From: Mytilus californianus
Lineage: Eukaryota > Mollusca > Bivalvia > Mytilida > Mytilidae
Direction of reading: 5' to 3'
NCBI RefSeq assembly: GCF_021869535.1
Contig: NW_026262712.1
Location: forward strand, 63,854,100-63,918,099
DNA: 64,000 nucleotides
Part shown: piece by piece, positions 1-13,100 of the stretch
How positions within the stretch are numbered: position 1 is the stretch's first letter
Layout: each line of letters begins with the position of its first letter
Translations under genes and position numbers: made by a program
Notes under the pieces: generated by a model
Seen by the model: only the letters and a program-made list of their open reading frames with translations
Databases searched by the model: none
Told to the model about the DNA's origin: nothing

Positions 1-346
1 TAACCCCCCAAAGCCAATCCTAACCATCCCTTTGTGGTATGGAAACTTGTGGTATAATTTCAGAGAGATCCATATACTGTTCCACAAGTTATTGTCTGGA
101 AACTAGACAAATGCTTAGTTGGGCCCCTTTTTGGCCCCTAATTCCTAAACAGTTAGGACCATAATCGCCAAAATCAATCCCAACCTTCCTTTTGTGGTTA
201 TAAACCTTGTGTTTAAATTTCATAGATTTCTATTTAATTATACTAAAGTTATTGTCCGGAAACCAACTGTCTTCGGACGACGATGAAGATGTGATACCAA
301 TATAAGACAGCAAATTTTTTTGCATTTTTTGCGGTCGAATAAAAAA
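1..346 (+). mobile_element. Right end of a decayed family-A element
   Basis: Two diverged ~160-bp core monomers (CCCTTTGTGGTATGGAA..., GAGATCCATA...) are followed by TCTTCGGACGACGATG and a damaged tail hairpin ending GCGGTCGAAT at about 335-345. The left part is cut by the window edge. Confidence 0.7.
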
Positions 347-828
347 AATTGATTCTAAATTTCTCAAAAAAAAAAAAACAATTTGTTTTAAAAGGAAAGG
401 GAAACCAATAGTTTTTTTTTTCATTGAGAATAAAAAAAAATAAATATAGAACATAGAGTTTAAAAAAATAATTCTTGTTCCTGTATGTTAAATTTGGTTG
501 AATTAAAAAAAAATAAAACAGTTTGACCTGAGAAAAAACCCATGCCCCCACTAAAAAATGAATGTTCAGTACCTTATTACAGCATAAATTGATTCTATAT
601 TCAAGCTAAATGTACAATTTCAGTATGACTTTCAACTTACTATGGCAATAACAGCTAACATGGCTAGCCATCGTTTTAAACTGGACAGTGGCCTCCAATC
701 AAAATCTGTCCAACTATATGGTGTAAACTGTAATGCCACTCTCTTCATTTTTCCTCTGAAAAAAGAAATATATCCTATAGACACATGCCTCAAATCCAAA
801 ACAAAAACAGGTCAGTTAGATTTAAAAA
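347..828. other. AT-rich sequence without identifiable feature
   Basis: Homopolymer-rich DNA; short ORFs here look random. Nothing else seen. Confidence 0.5.
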
Positions 829-1380
829 CAAGAATGCACAAGCTGAAATGTCTCGCCTGCTTTACTACCATTGATTTTATGTTGATAGCCCTAAATATAG
901 TTTTACTACAACTGAAAGTTAAATGATGTACAGTACATAAGAAATTTGAATTGAACATGGTTTCAATTTTGGTAGAGGAAATCAAGACTCTTGCTGCCTC
1001 TAAAGTTGTCTCCAAGTTTTCCAAACTAGTGACAAAATATAGCAGCTGGCAATTTTTCTGGCTCTAACTTTTTTTAGAGCCAGAGCAGCCCCTGCTACAA
1101 GTATCACATTAACTAAACATGATCCAAGAAAATGAGGTCAAGGTCAGATAAATCAAGCAAGAAATACATTTACACCTTACAATCATTCCATACATTGAAT
1201 ATAGTTGACTTATTGCTTATAGTATAGAAGAAACAGACCAAACCAAGGTCAGATGAACCCTGCCAGACAGACCTGTACATTTTACAATCATTTCATAGAT
1301 CAAATATAGTTGACATATTATTGCGAACCCAATGAAAGTTTTCCACAGTGCCATCTCTATCTTGACCAGGTATTTAAACT
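829..1380 (+). repeat. Family-C element: head and core monomers
   Basis: The head (AATGCACAAGCTGAAATGTC, then TCGCCTGC) is followed by ~185-bp monomers marked by ATGAGGTCAAGGTCAGAT and CATTCCATACA. The right end runs into the inverted-repeat structure at 1330-2520. Confidence 0.7.
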
Positions 1381-2520
1381 TTTGTAAGTTCACCTGTCCT
1401 ATTGAATGAATACAATAGCTATTTTTCTCTGTGTAGTTTATTCACTGGGACCTTTAAATTTCTTCTAAGAGAAATCTATCACTCATTGATTAATTTACCT
1501 GAGTAAAAAAAAATTCTTATATATAGACAAAAATACTTTTTTTATACTCATTAACTGCATGTGATGATGTATTTATTCAATATTAATAATATATTTTCAT
1601 TCAGTTTAATATAAACATTGATTCAATCATAAAAAGTTGATTTCTAACAGAAGTTTTATCAATGTTCCTATTGAAATTTGATTTTTTTTTTTGTTTAGTT
1701 ATAGAATACATTTAAGAAGATCTTAATTTGAACATCATAATTTTCAAGTTTTTATTCATGTCAAACAAATTTTTTTTTAAAAGGAACAATGTTGAAAGTT
1801 TTGTCAGAAATCAACTTTTTATGATTGAATCAATGTTTATATTAAACTGAATGAAAATATATTATTAATATAACAGAAATCAACGCTAACATGTTTAACC
1901 CCGCCACATTTTGTATGTTTGTGCCTGTCCCAAGTCACGAGCCTGTAAATCAGTGGTTGTCGTTTGTTTATGTGTTACATATTTGTTTTTTGTTCATTTT
2001 TTGTACATAAATTAGGCCATTAGTTTTCTCATTTGAATTGTTTTACATTGTCATTTCAGGGTCTTTTATAGCTGACTGTGCGGTATGGGCTTTGCTCATT
2101 GTTGGAGGCCGTACGGTGACCTATAGTTGTTAATTTCTGTGTCATTTGGTCTCTTGTGGAGAGTTGTCTCATTGGCAATCATACCACATCTTCTTTTTTA
2201 TATTTTATTAATGTTTGCATCACTGTTTACATTCAACCGATTGAAAATATATTACCAATATTGAATAAATATAACATCACATGCAGTTTTGAGTATAAAG
2301 CATGTATTTTCCTCTATTTACAAGATTTTTTTTTACTCAGGTAAATTAATCAATGAGTGATAGATTTCTCTTAGAAGAAATTTAAAGGTCCCAGTGAAAA
2401 AACTACATGGAGAACAATAGCTATTGTATTTATTCAATAGGACAGGTGAACTTACAAAAGTTTAAATACCTGGTCAAGATAGAGATGGCACTGTGGAAAA
2501 CTTTCATTGGGTTCGCAATA
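1330..2520. repeat. Nested inverted repeats (foldback element) carrying a mussel repeat insert
   Basis: Outer arms at about 1330-1640 and 2205-2520 are reverse complements (for example the CACTCATTGATTAATTTACC block near 1490 and its complement near 2345). An inner pair, about 1580-1700 and 1780-1880, repeats the stretch around TCAGTTTAATATAAACATTG in opposite orientation. Between the inner hairpin and the right outer arm sits a mussel repeat at 1884-2210. Confidence 0.75.
1884..2210 (+). mobile_element. Dispersed mussel repeat ('ctcattggcaatcatacc' family)
   Basis: Contains the landmarks CATGTTTAACCCCGCCAC, CAGTGGTTGTCGTTTG, AGGCCATTAGTTTTC and TCTCATTGGCAATCATACC. The same block is reversed at 48265-48640 and split by insertions at 55790-57925. 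The coding origin is unknown; I know it only as a very common bivalve repeat. Confidence 0.7.
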
Positions 2521-2727
2521 AATATAGTATCTAAGAAACAAACTTAACCAGGAAAACTTAACATTGACCAATGACCATGAAAATGAGGTCAAGGTCAGAT
2601 GACACCTGCCAGACAGACATATATACTTGACATATTGCTTATAGTTTACGAAAACAGACCAAAGCACAAAAACTTAACATTGAGCAATGAACCGTGAAAT
2701 TGAGGTCAAGGTCAAATAAAACCTGCC
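2440..2727 (+). repeat. Family-C core monomers, left of the 1.1-kb TIR insertion
   Basis: Monomers with ATGAGGTCAAGGTCAGATGA. The tract is broken at CTGCC (2723-2727) and resumes with a second CTGCC at 3828. Confidence 0.7.
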
Positions 2728-3827
2728 CAGTGTTCTCCCCAGGATTTTTGGATAGCACCAGTGTAACGCGTGTGGACAGCTTGGTGACATGATTCGTACA
2801 ATCAGTTGTGTCACGTTGCGTCGCTCAGCTATATTTCTAGTTACCGTAGTTTTTATGTGTTTTGTTTTGTATTACTGTGGTAATGTGTAATGTAGACATT
2901 GAGTCAGAAAATTATGGGTAAAAAAGAAGTAAATCAATAAACAGTTTGTATACTTCAATATCTTTTAAAAATAATAAAACATGATTCATTTATATAGATA
3001 TCCAGTTTGAAGGTACAGTCATGCATTTTATTTATAAAATAGATTGCAATTAATTGTAAATAAACTTGAATTTTCTACTTGAATTAACTGGGTCATGTGA
3101 TATGTACAGATGTCCGTCCCCTTTAAATAACTTGTTGACAGGTACTAAAGTTTGAAACCCAACTATCATGCAACTGAGACTTCTATAACTACTCTCAGAT
3201 TGCAATAACTATGTTATAATTAAAGATAATTTTGGCCATGGATTAATGTAGAACGGACATCATGAATTTTGATAATCCTATATTTCTGACAAGGAAAGCT
3301 TGTTCTATGTGCTTCATAAAGAACTGAGAAATGTGTAATTGTCAATTATCTGTAATGAGCCAACAATTTAATATGTACAAAAAATGTTCCGGCGTGTGTA
3401 CAACTATCGGCACTGTTTGTGTTCAAAGTATTTGCTGACTTGTCACAGGTCAGCACTTGGGTGGTGAGTGAAGCCATAAAATAGTTATCTGTGATCATAG
3501 TTATGATCTCTTAATTAAAACACAAAAGAATCATGTTAGAAGTGTTAATTACATCGATTAAATCCAATCAACAAGGTTAACCTCATAAGGTCAATCGATT
3601 ACGTGGTGTAAACAATCTGGTTTGAACTGGTCAAATTTCACCTGGAATTTTATACCGCACAGAAAAGGTTTAAGAAGTTGTTTAAAACTTTACCAATTTA
3701 CGATTTTTTAACTGAAAATTTTAGCACCACGGACAAAAATTATACATCGCAGTAAGACCAATAAAACCACACTAAAAAATTATACATCGCGGGCCTATGG
3801 TCCTTTAAGGGCCTGGGGAGAACACTG
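2728..3827. mobile_element. 1.1-kb TIR DNA element with 5-bp target duplication
   Basis: Perfect 16-bp terminal inverted repeats CAGTGTTCTCCCCAGG / CCTGGGGAGAACACTG. The target duplication CTGCC (2723-2727, 3828-3832) lies inside a family-C monomer, and sister monomers give the uninterrupted target. There is no transposase ORF, so it is non-autonomous. The terminal CAGTG looks hAT-like, but hAT elements make 8-bp duplications; the superfamily is open. Confidence 0.85.
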
Positions 3828-3859
3828 CTGCCAGACCGACATGTTCATAAATATGATAC

Positions 3860-4179
3860 AGAAACTTGAAAAATATAAAAAGAAAATGACTAAACCCATC
3901 TAATACTATGGTAATAGCATCAAAGTGAATCAAGTTGACCAAGGTCTGAAGTCACCTGATTAAAAATAAAGAAGATACAGTTCATGTAGGGGTTCTGGTG
4001 ACTTCATTGAAGATGACAATGTCAGAGGTGATAAAGTTTCTCTTTTGAGCCATTCAACCTTAGTATGATTCAGAAAGTAGTGAAAAAATAAATATTTGCA
4101 GAAAGATGATAAACTAATGACAGACATCAAATGAAATTATTAATCTATAAGGAAGGTGATACTTTTTTTATTCACATAC
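3860..4179. other. PTDSS2 intron 8 start, unique-looking
   Basis: AT-rich sequence left of exon 8. I looked on the minus strand for the expected next PTDSS2 exon and found none. Confidence 0.5.
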
Positions 4180-7100
4180 CTGTAAGTTGGTATATTCCAC
4201 ATCCCTCTCCAGTGATAATGTTTCATGGATAGGTACTTTAAGGACTTCAAGCCAAGGTATATACCCAAACCATTACAAACTAAAGCATCCATAATCCACT
4301 AAAATCAGAAAATTATTGACTCTTTAAAACAGAACAGTTTTTACAAGAAGATTTTGTAACATTTAGAATAACATATGGTGATGTTTTGTAAGTGTTATAT
4401 TTCCTTTTAAAATTCAATGCATTAAAGCTGTATGAGGCAGATGGAAATTATGGGTTGATTAGATATATGAAGATTGGAATTGTTTTTATTATTCCTTCTT
4501 GTATCTTTGACTGTATGCAATGTATATTTTATAAAAGTTACTTGCTTTTAATAAATTATAAATACATGTAGTAGATTTGCATGAAAGTCTAATCTTTATA
4601 CCGATATGCCAGACATTTTTTTTGCTTCTTCCATATGTTGATAGGAGCCTCTTGACAGAAATTTGTTTTCTAAAACTAATTTCTAAGCTACTGGTTCAAA
4701 TGAAAGCATCCTATTACATCTATGCAACAGAAACTACTACAAGTATTTGCAAAATACATCTGTATATCTTACATTCAGTAGTTTACATACAATGTTACAA
4801 ACCCAAAAAACTATAGAACTTACATGATCCCACCAACATTCGCTGAAGTTTGGTAACTGATGTTCTAACGTGTACTCCAATAGTTCAAACATAATACTTA
4901 ATACCATACATAACCACCAATCTCTCAGTATCAAAGTCTAGAAATAAAATATCATAAACTCATTTATATAATAAAAAAATCGTTACCAATTTTTAAAGTA
5001 AACGATTGACCATAGCCTTTGATGAATCGTAATATTTCTCTTCTGTTTGATTTTAACATTTTTAATCTGATTCGTTCTTCATTTAATTGCATTAATCAAT
5101 CAATCAAATATTTCAACTTGATTCTGTTTGATAAAAAGTTAGTTTCTAAATTATAAAGGGTTGTCAACAACACTTTCCTTCCCAGGAGGACTTGATATTG
5201 ACAAATTCTGTCATTTCGGGTCCTTTCACAGCTTACTTTACAGTATGGGATTTGTTCATTTTTGAAGGCTGTGCAGTGACCTGTAATTGTATAATCAGGT
5301 TGTACATTTTAATGCTCTAGTGTCTTAAATTTATATTGTTTACGAGTATGGAGTGGCATGTTTGAGTTTGAAATTCATGACATGTATCAAACAACCTTTA
5401 TTGTGCCATGGGGATTTTGAAAATATCTCTGTACCATGTTTCGGATGAAAAAATGTTCTTTAGAATGGCATAATATATTCATTAAGATAACATTCTCTTT
5501 AGTCAGTTAACAGGAGAAAGATTTATGCATCAAACAATATATATAAGATTAACATATTTAAAACTCAGTAACATTTTTCATGATTAATTTTCTGTGAAAT
5601 TTTGTAGAATAAAATATTCAAAATAACTTCAGTGTGTTTATATTTTTCAGATTTAGGTTCATTCTACACAATCAAGAATTGAATCAGTAATTCAGAGAAT
5701 AAAATTTTTAAATGTATTTTTCATCTTAAAATTTGTTAAAATCTTTAATATCATTCAACCATTATCAAATTGACCTTATGTTGCCTTTTTAAATTTTTTG
5801 AATCGAGTGTCACTGATGAGACGAAATGTGCATCTGACATACAAAATTTTTGTAATCTTGGTATCTATGATGAGTTTATTTACCTTTAACCACCATCCAA
5901 AGAAATGAGTAGTAACAAATCCATCCATTTTATCCTGGAAAAAAAATACAGTCATTGAAATTGCTGTTATAAAAGGTTGTAAAAGTTTGTCTCCTGAAGA
6001 AAAGAATATATTCTTGACTTACTCCCAAAAAATGCTTCAACTGATGAATACCAGAAAAAGTAAGCACAAAAATTTTCTATATTTAGTTGTATAACATGAA
6101 GAGTTTAAATATTTATTGCAAATGACCTTCCAAAAACTACAAAGATTAAAAACAACAATACAATAGAAAAATTTCCCTCAGATAAATGGTTATCTGATTT
6201 TCATTGAGACTATTATCATTGTAATGTCATTTTTTCACAACAAATTACCAAGAGAACTTTAAGATAATAGATAACAGATATTAAATCCTTTACCCAGATA
6301 TTATGGAATGGGTCTGTATTATTTGGATCAAACAACAAACAGCTTCCACCATAAGACTTCTGTTCCAGAGCCTTGCCAAGCTTGGTATCAAAGTGTGTTA
6401 GGATATGTCTGGCATCATGCACAGTCTGTAATCAAAACAACATCACATAATATAAAATACTGGTAAACACACTTGGACAAATATAACAGTACAAATTAGA
6501 TAGAGCAAAATGTAATAGGTAAGGAATCTGCAGGATTTACAGCAAACCATAATATCATATAAAATGTATCATTCAAAAGCTTTTAAGACATAAAATTGAG
6601 ATTTACAGTATCCAGACAAGACACCCATAGGCCTCTTGTGTCTTAAACCCCAGCAAGATCTTGAAAAGCTGGAAGGTATGCTCTGTTTTTAAAATGGTAA
6701 ACTAATTTACTCTGTTAATATTTGTCAATCCTGAGTAATATTCCTTATGTATATTTTTTAAATAGTAGATTTTTCAAGTTTGTAGTGAATGTACACAGGT
6801 TCCAGTAAACAACAACACAAGGTCAAAAGTGTAAAAATCTAAAGAAAACATTTATTTCTAGTTAACTTTTTAATTCAAGTTTTATGCTTGAGATAAACAT
6901 TTTATTTCTTGATGTTTTCTGAATTTCAAATTCTCCATTTGTGCATTATCATGACACTCCAGGATGCAGAATAGTAAAATGTTTCTCTTTGGTGAAGGAA
7001 ATCCAGAACTATGAGTTACTACAATAAAAATATATGACTGTATATAATACATGATCTTCAAATTGGTGCTTTTTTCCTGGAAAAAAATTGATGTCACAAA

Positions 7101-10100
7101 GCAAATATCTTTACTTCACAACATCCTATGACACATCACAAAATCAAAATTGGAAACTTGTGTACTATTTTGCTTTCAGCATGACAATAAAAATAAACTG
7201 CTTCGCTGAGCGCAGCTGGATACGCCCGCAGAGGTCCAACCCTGAACAGTTGGGGCAAAAATGGACACAATATTCAAGCTTGATACAGGTCTGAATTTGG
7301 ATTGTAATTAAATATTTGACATATTATAGGTTTCTGAATAAATGTAGTCAAAGAACTTGAAATTGGTTATATGAATTGAATTTATATTCAATTAAAGATT
7401 TCTTGCTGTTGTGCAATACACTGTGCTGTTGCGTAATACTTAGTAAATCTGTTGTCAAGACTATAAACAAATAAAGTTCAATTTCTTCTCAATGTCAAAT
7501 TTGAAATTTATGAAAATCAATAGGGAGATTACATCAAAAGCTGTAAATAATTCACCAAAGTTTCATGAGAACTGCTGAAAGCATTTTTGAGTTATTGTCC
7601 AAAAACTGGAAAATCCCCCCTTTTTTAATGAATAAAACCCCATAACTCAGAAATGTAAAATCTATAAAATTTATAAAATTCTAAAGGGAGCTTACATCAA
7701 CAGATATAAACAATTCACCAAAGTTTCATGAGAACTGCTGAAAGCTTTTTTTAGTTATTGTCCGAAAACTGGAAAATCCCTTTTTTTTATGAATAAAACC
7801 CTGCAACTCGGAAACGTTAAATCTAAAATTTATAAAAATCCAAAAGGGAGCTCATGTCAATAGATATAAACAATTCACCAAAATTTCTTGCAAGTTGGTG
7901 AAAGCATTCTTGAGTTATTGTCGGAAAACTGGAAAATCCCCCCTTTTTAAATGAATAAAACCCCAAAACTAGAAAACGGTAAATCTGAAATTTATAAAAA
8001 ATGAAAGGGAGCTCACGTCAATAGATATAAACAATTCATCAAAGTTTTATGCATATTGGTTAAAGCTTTTTTGAGTTAATGTCCGACATGTTGATGACGG
8101 ATGGACGGACATACGGACGGACGGTCAACGGTATACCATATTACGTCCGTAAACGGGCGTATAACAATCTTACCTGAAATAAGAGCCAGACCAAGGCCAA
8201 TTCATAGGCTATACTTAAACAGAGTATCAACCTCCAAAATGCTGAAATTTGAGACAAAAGAAATGTATGACCGTCATCTTTTAAATATAAACTTTCCTTA
8301 ATCAAAGGCAAATAGTTGCAACATGATGTGATGTAGTATAATTTTACAGTAATCATGTTTATAGTGAATTGTTATCACACTGCGTCTTTACATTTGAGCT
8401 GTGTCGGGTAGAAATCGACCTTAAGCAAATGCACATATACATGTACATGTATAAGACTTTGGTGGATTTTGGAACATTCAAATATGAAATAAAAGATGAA
8501 TTTTGGTCTGTTTTGTAGGGTTCTTATATCAACTCAATTTTCAAACATTTACAGACTTTGCATAGAGATTTTTTCAACCCGAAATAAATTAACAGATGTA
8601 TTGATATTCATTTGCATAAGGTCAATTTCTATCCAACGCAGCTCATTTCTTAAAGTAAAACAAAACTCTGAAATGGTGAAAATATAACCTTAACTTTTTT
8701 TACTGCATACAAAGAGTTAACATTCCTATGAACTGACATTATATAACAGCATAGTTTACACTAGAGGAAAGAGCAGGGAAGTGATACTATAAAACTTTAT
8801 AACATGATTGTAAAATTCAAATTCAACATCAGGCTGTTCATAAATTATTTTGATTTTTATAGGATGCCAAAATGTACAGAAAGAAAGTACCATATTTTGT
8901 GTTTTATTTTGCAACATATTTATGACACAACACCTGAAATGGTGTCATTAATTTTTTCAGTTATGGTTTATTAGTTAGTTTTATTATGGAACATAACATG
9001 AGATATAAACATGTAGTCATACAACAACAGAGAATGCTTAATATTATTTGTAATATATCTAAATCAGTAATGACGAATTTTCCTTTTGTTGGAATATTCT
9101 ACGTCTAATATAAAATGATTTGATTCATAAATGATAGAAGCTGAGATACTTTAATCAACTTACCAGGATGTGGTCTTTTTAATGGACCATCTGGAGTCTG
9201 TGTCACACCTACTGCTAAAAATGTCAACAGCATTGCTATTATTCCCCTGTAATATATATTGGAAGGTTTAATTTACTTTTTCTTAAGAAACTATTACTCT
9301 GATATTCTCGTTTTTCTGTATTCTAGAGTAATTTAGAGATTTTGGAATTAAAGATTAAAAGAAAGAAACTTCAGTACATTCATTTATTATTTTCTGAGTA
9401 CTTCCATGAAAATGAAAGAATCCAAATCCAATTAAAAATAAAGAAATGATTGTTTTGGCATCAGCTAAAACTTCAATAGTAAGCCAATGAATAAACCATG
9501 GAAAAAAATAAACTTTTTGAGTCTAACTCATTTAAACCAATGGATATTGTAAGAGCCATCTAAAATTTGTTGCATTTCTAAAATGTACATTTGTTATTAT
9601 AATATACATGATATAAGGAATACTATGAACAAAGAACAAACAGATCTAATGAATTTAATAGGTAAACATGGTAAATGTTGCATTTCTGAAAAGGCGAAAT
9701 ACTAATTTTACCCCTTCCACAATCTTATTTTTGATCCAAACACGCTGGAAAGAATCACCATATGAAAATTTCAAGTTTACTAGAACAAATGTTATAGTAT
9801 GAAAACCATTATGTCATTGTTTACTATGTGGGGAAATGACAGCAACATACTAGTCTGGAACAGTTTTGCACTGGTATAAAAATTAGTCAATTCTGCAGCA
9901 ATTCTTGTGTATTGTATATCTATGTGACATGATAATATTCAAACTTACAGAACAGACATACCTTTTCATGTTGTAATCAGAGTCATCTACAGTTTCTTCA
10001 AATATTGTAACATATACCAGAACAATACTGGACATTACCAATACCAGTATTGTATGGGCTTGCCTGGAATACAAAATTATATAATAACATAGCTACACAT

Positions 10101-13100
10101 AGTTGTGCCTTTCATAATAACCCCATATGATCAGTATAAAATAGAACCAATAATGTGAATGTTATCAATGGTTCACATTTTGTCATGACTCCTAAGCAGC
10201 AAGTTTGGTAAAGGTTGGATGAAGGTCAATGACATCTAAAAGCTTTTTCATAACTGATTTGATGTTATAGTATTAACCTCTGGTCTAAAAAAATAGTAGG
10301 ATTTTAATACAATTGCTATATATAATCAGTATAGCATGACAAATATGTTAATGTTTATTATTACATAAGTGCTGGCAAACTCCCTAGAGCATATATATAG
10401 AATAGCTAGCTTGATATATAGGTCAAATCAATCTATTTTTTGTCATACTGTTGCCTTCCTCCTGAAAGTACACCTGAATGCAAATTTCAATTATCCTACA
10501 TTTTATAGAAAACAATAATGTCTAAGACTCAATAGGACACCATGCCCCGTTTTCACTATCATACTTCCATGTTCAGTGAACCATAAAAACTGAGTCAAAC
10601 CCTAATTTGGCATATGTTTAAAAAGTTTACATCATAATAAACATGATAAAAATGTTTACTATGTTTCAAGTTGTTTGACCACAAATTCATGGTAAACTAT
10701 CATCTTAAATCAAACCTTTTTAAACAAAGAATAGACAGAAAGACTGACTCATAGATGGAATGAACAAACAGACCAGAAAACATAAATCCCCCCTCCCCAC
10801 AACTATCCTATATGGGCCATTATTTATTTATTTAACCAACATCATTTGAGCATGAAAATCAAATCAAGTTCACCAATGACAGCCTAAACATACTGGGTAA
10901 AGTGAACTCTTGCGTGCAAGTTTACATGATCTTTCAATTCCCAAGATAAAAGCAAATTTATCCCAAAGTCACTGGAGCATATACAATTGGTTAGAATGAT
11001 ATTATTTCAAATGGATGCAGCTGGTGCACAAACATGCAAGTTTCTAGATGATCCTTTAACTTAAATATCTTTAGAACATTACAAACTTCAAATGTATATC
11101 AAATGTCACTCATGCATGAAATATACATGTAAAGTCACATTGCCATCCCGTTGACATGGAATCCAAGCTTATTACAAGTAATATTAGCATGGAAAAATAA
11201 AACAATGATCCTCTATACGGATTAAGAAAATCAGTTGTGTTCATTAACATGATGTTGTGAATACTCAAAAAATCCCCTCAACATTAAAGCAAATTAAAAA
11301 TATTCTTTTCAAATAGGTCATTCCGTTATTACACAAGTTCAAGTGGTTCATGCCATAAATGCCAATGACTTCTATGGTTTAAATGTGGTTCTTACTTCAA
11401 ATTAAAGATAATGACAAACAATTTGACAGCAAGATTTGACATTTCAAAAAAATTATGATCAATAAAATTTTCCAATCTGCCAAATGAATCAATTCCTCAT
11501 TTGGCATTTGCAGGTATAAACAATTTATGAAAATAATATTACAGTATAGAAATCAAATTTTATAAAAGTTTGCCTATTACGACATTAATCATTTCAACAA
11601 ATTACTGGGTTTGGGAATTCAATTCTTATGATTTGACAGTTTGTAATATTTCAAACTCCACAGTTGAAGATTTATTATTCCCTGCAGTATTTTTTCCTTT
11701 AAACAACTGTAGTATAAGTCTATTCACTCAACTCAATATGTGAGACTTCTGACTAAACTGCACAAAGAAATGAAAATATTAAGATTTGTTTTAATTGTAT
11801 TTTTAATGAAAATTTCCCAAAATCATATAAATTAAAAAAAAATTGTACTCTTTTCTCTACTTCTATATAAAAGTTGGTGTATAAATGAACATTTAACATA
11901 CAAATATAGATAACCATATACATGCATGCACTTTTAAATAAGCTTTGATGGAAAATTTTCAAGGTTTGAAATAGCCCACTTCTGTAATGGACTATTGTGA
12001 ATATACCATATGGTCAAGGTGAACTTTAGACAGGTAGTCATAATACCTTATCATATATGTTCAAATAAACATGCTGATTTAACATTCAGATTATGAGAAA
12101 ATACATATTTTATCATTCGCTACAGCAATTTTATTGATAGGACTAATTTATTTATCTGATATCAATTGTTCTTGTTTTTGAGTTTCTTAGTTTACTTTAG
12201 AGTACTTAATGTAACAGGCTAATAATTTTTCAACTAAAACAACTATTTTTGATTAATTTGTACTTGTTCATGTTGTTTGTATGTTTGACACTTTGTTTAC
12301 GTCGATTTTGTAAAATGGATGAAAAAGTAATGCCCTAGGTAAAGGAAAAAGTAATGGCCTAGCTTCTAGGTAAAGGAAAAAGTAATTGCTTAGATAAAGA
12401 AATGGAAATACCCTAGGTAAAGGAACAAGAGTGCACACTCTGAAATGTCTCGCCTTCTTTTCTAATCATTGATATTATGTTGATAGTCCCAAATATAAAG
12501 CTTTATTACAACTGTCACATAAACTTAACATTAACCAAGTAAACTAAACATTGACCAATGAACCATGAAAATGAGGTCAAGGTCAGATGAACCATGCTAG
12601 GCAGGCATGTACAGCTAACAATTCTTCCATACAACAAATATGGTTGACCTATTGCTTATAGTTTAAGAAAAACAGACCAAAACACAAAAACTTAACACTG
12701 AGCAATGAACCTTGAAAATGAGGTCAAGGTCAAATAAAACCTGCTTGACTGACATATAGATCATAAAATATTTCCATACACCAAATGTAGTATTAGAAAA
12801 AAAGATCAAATCTCAAAAACTTAACTTTGACCACTGAACCATGAAAATGAGGTCAAGGTCAGATGACACCTGCCAGCTAGACATGTACACCTTACAATCA
12901 TTCCATACACCAAATATAGTAGACCTATTGCATGCAGTATTAGAAAAAAAGTCCAAAACTCAAAAACTTAACTTTGACCACTGAACCATGAAAATGAGGT
13001 CAAGGTCAGATGACACCTGCCAGCTAGACATGTACACCTTACAATCCTTCCATACACCAAATATTGTAGACCTATTGCATACTGTGGATTCATTAATATT

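Noticed and set aside
1..4179. Remaining PTDSS2 exons (expected KGK..R.. / [11 protein letters not shown] block)
   Set aside because: No matching minus-strand frame with splice sites found by reading; probably beyond the window.
5815..5850. Active hammerhead ribozyme
   Set aside because: Stem II is missing, so the catalytic fold cannot form; kept only as a relic.
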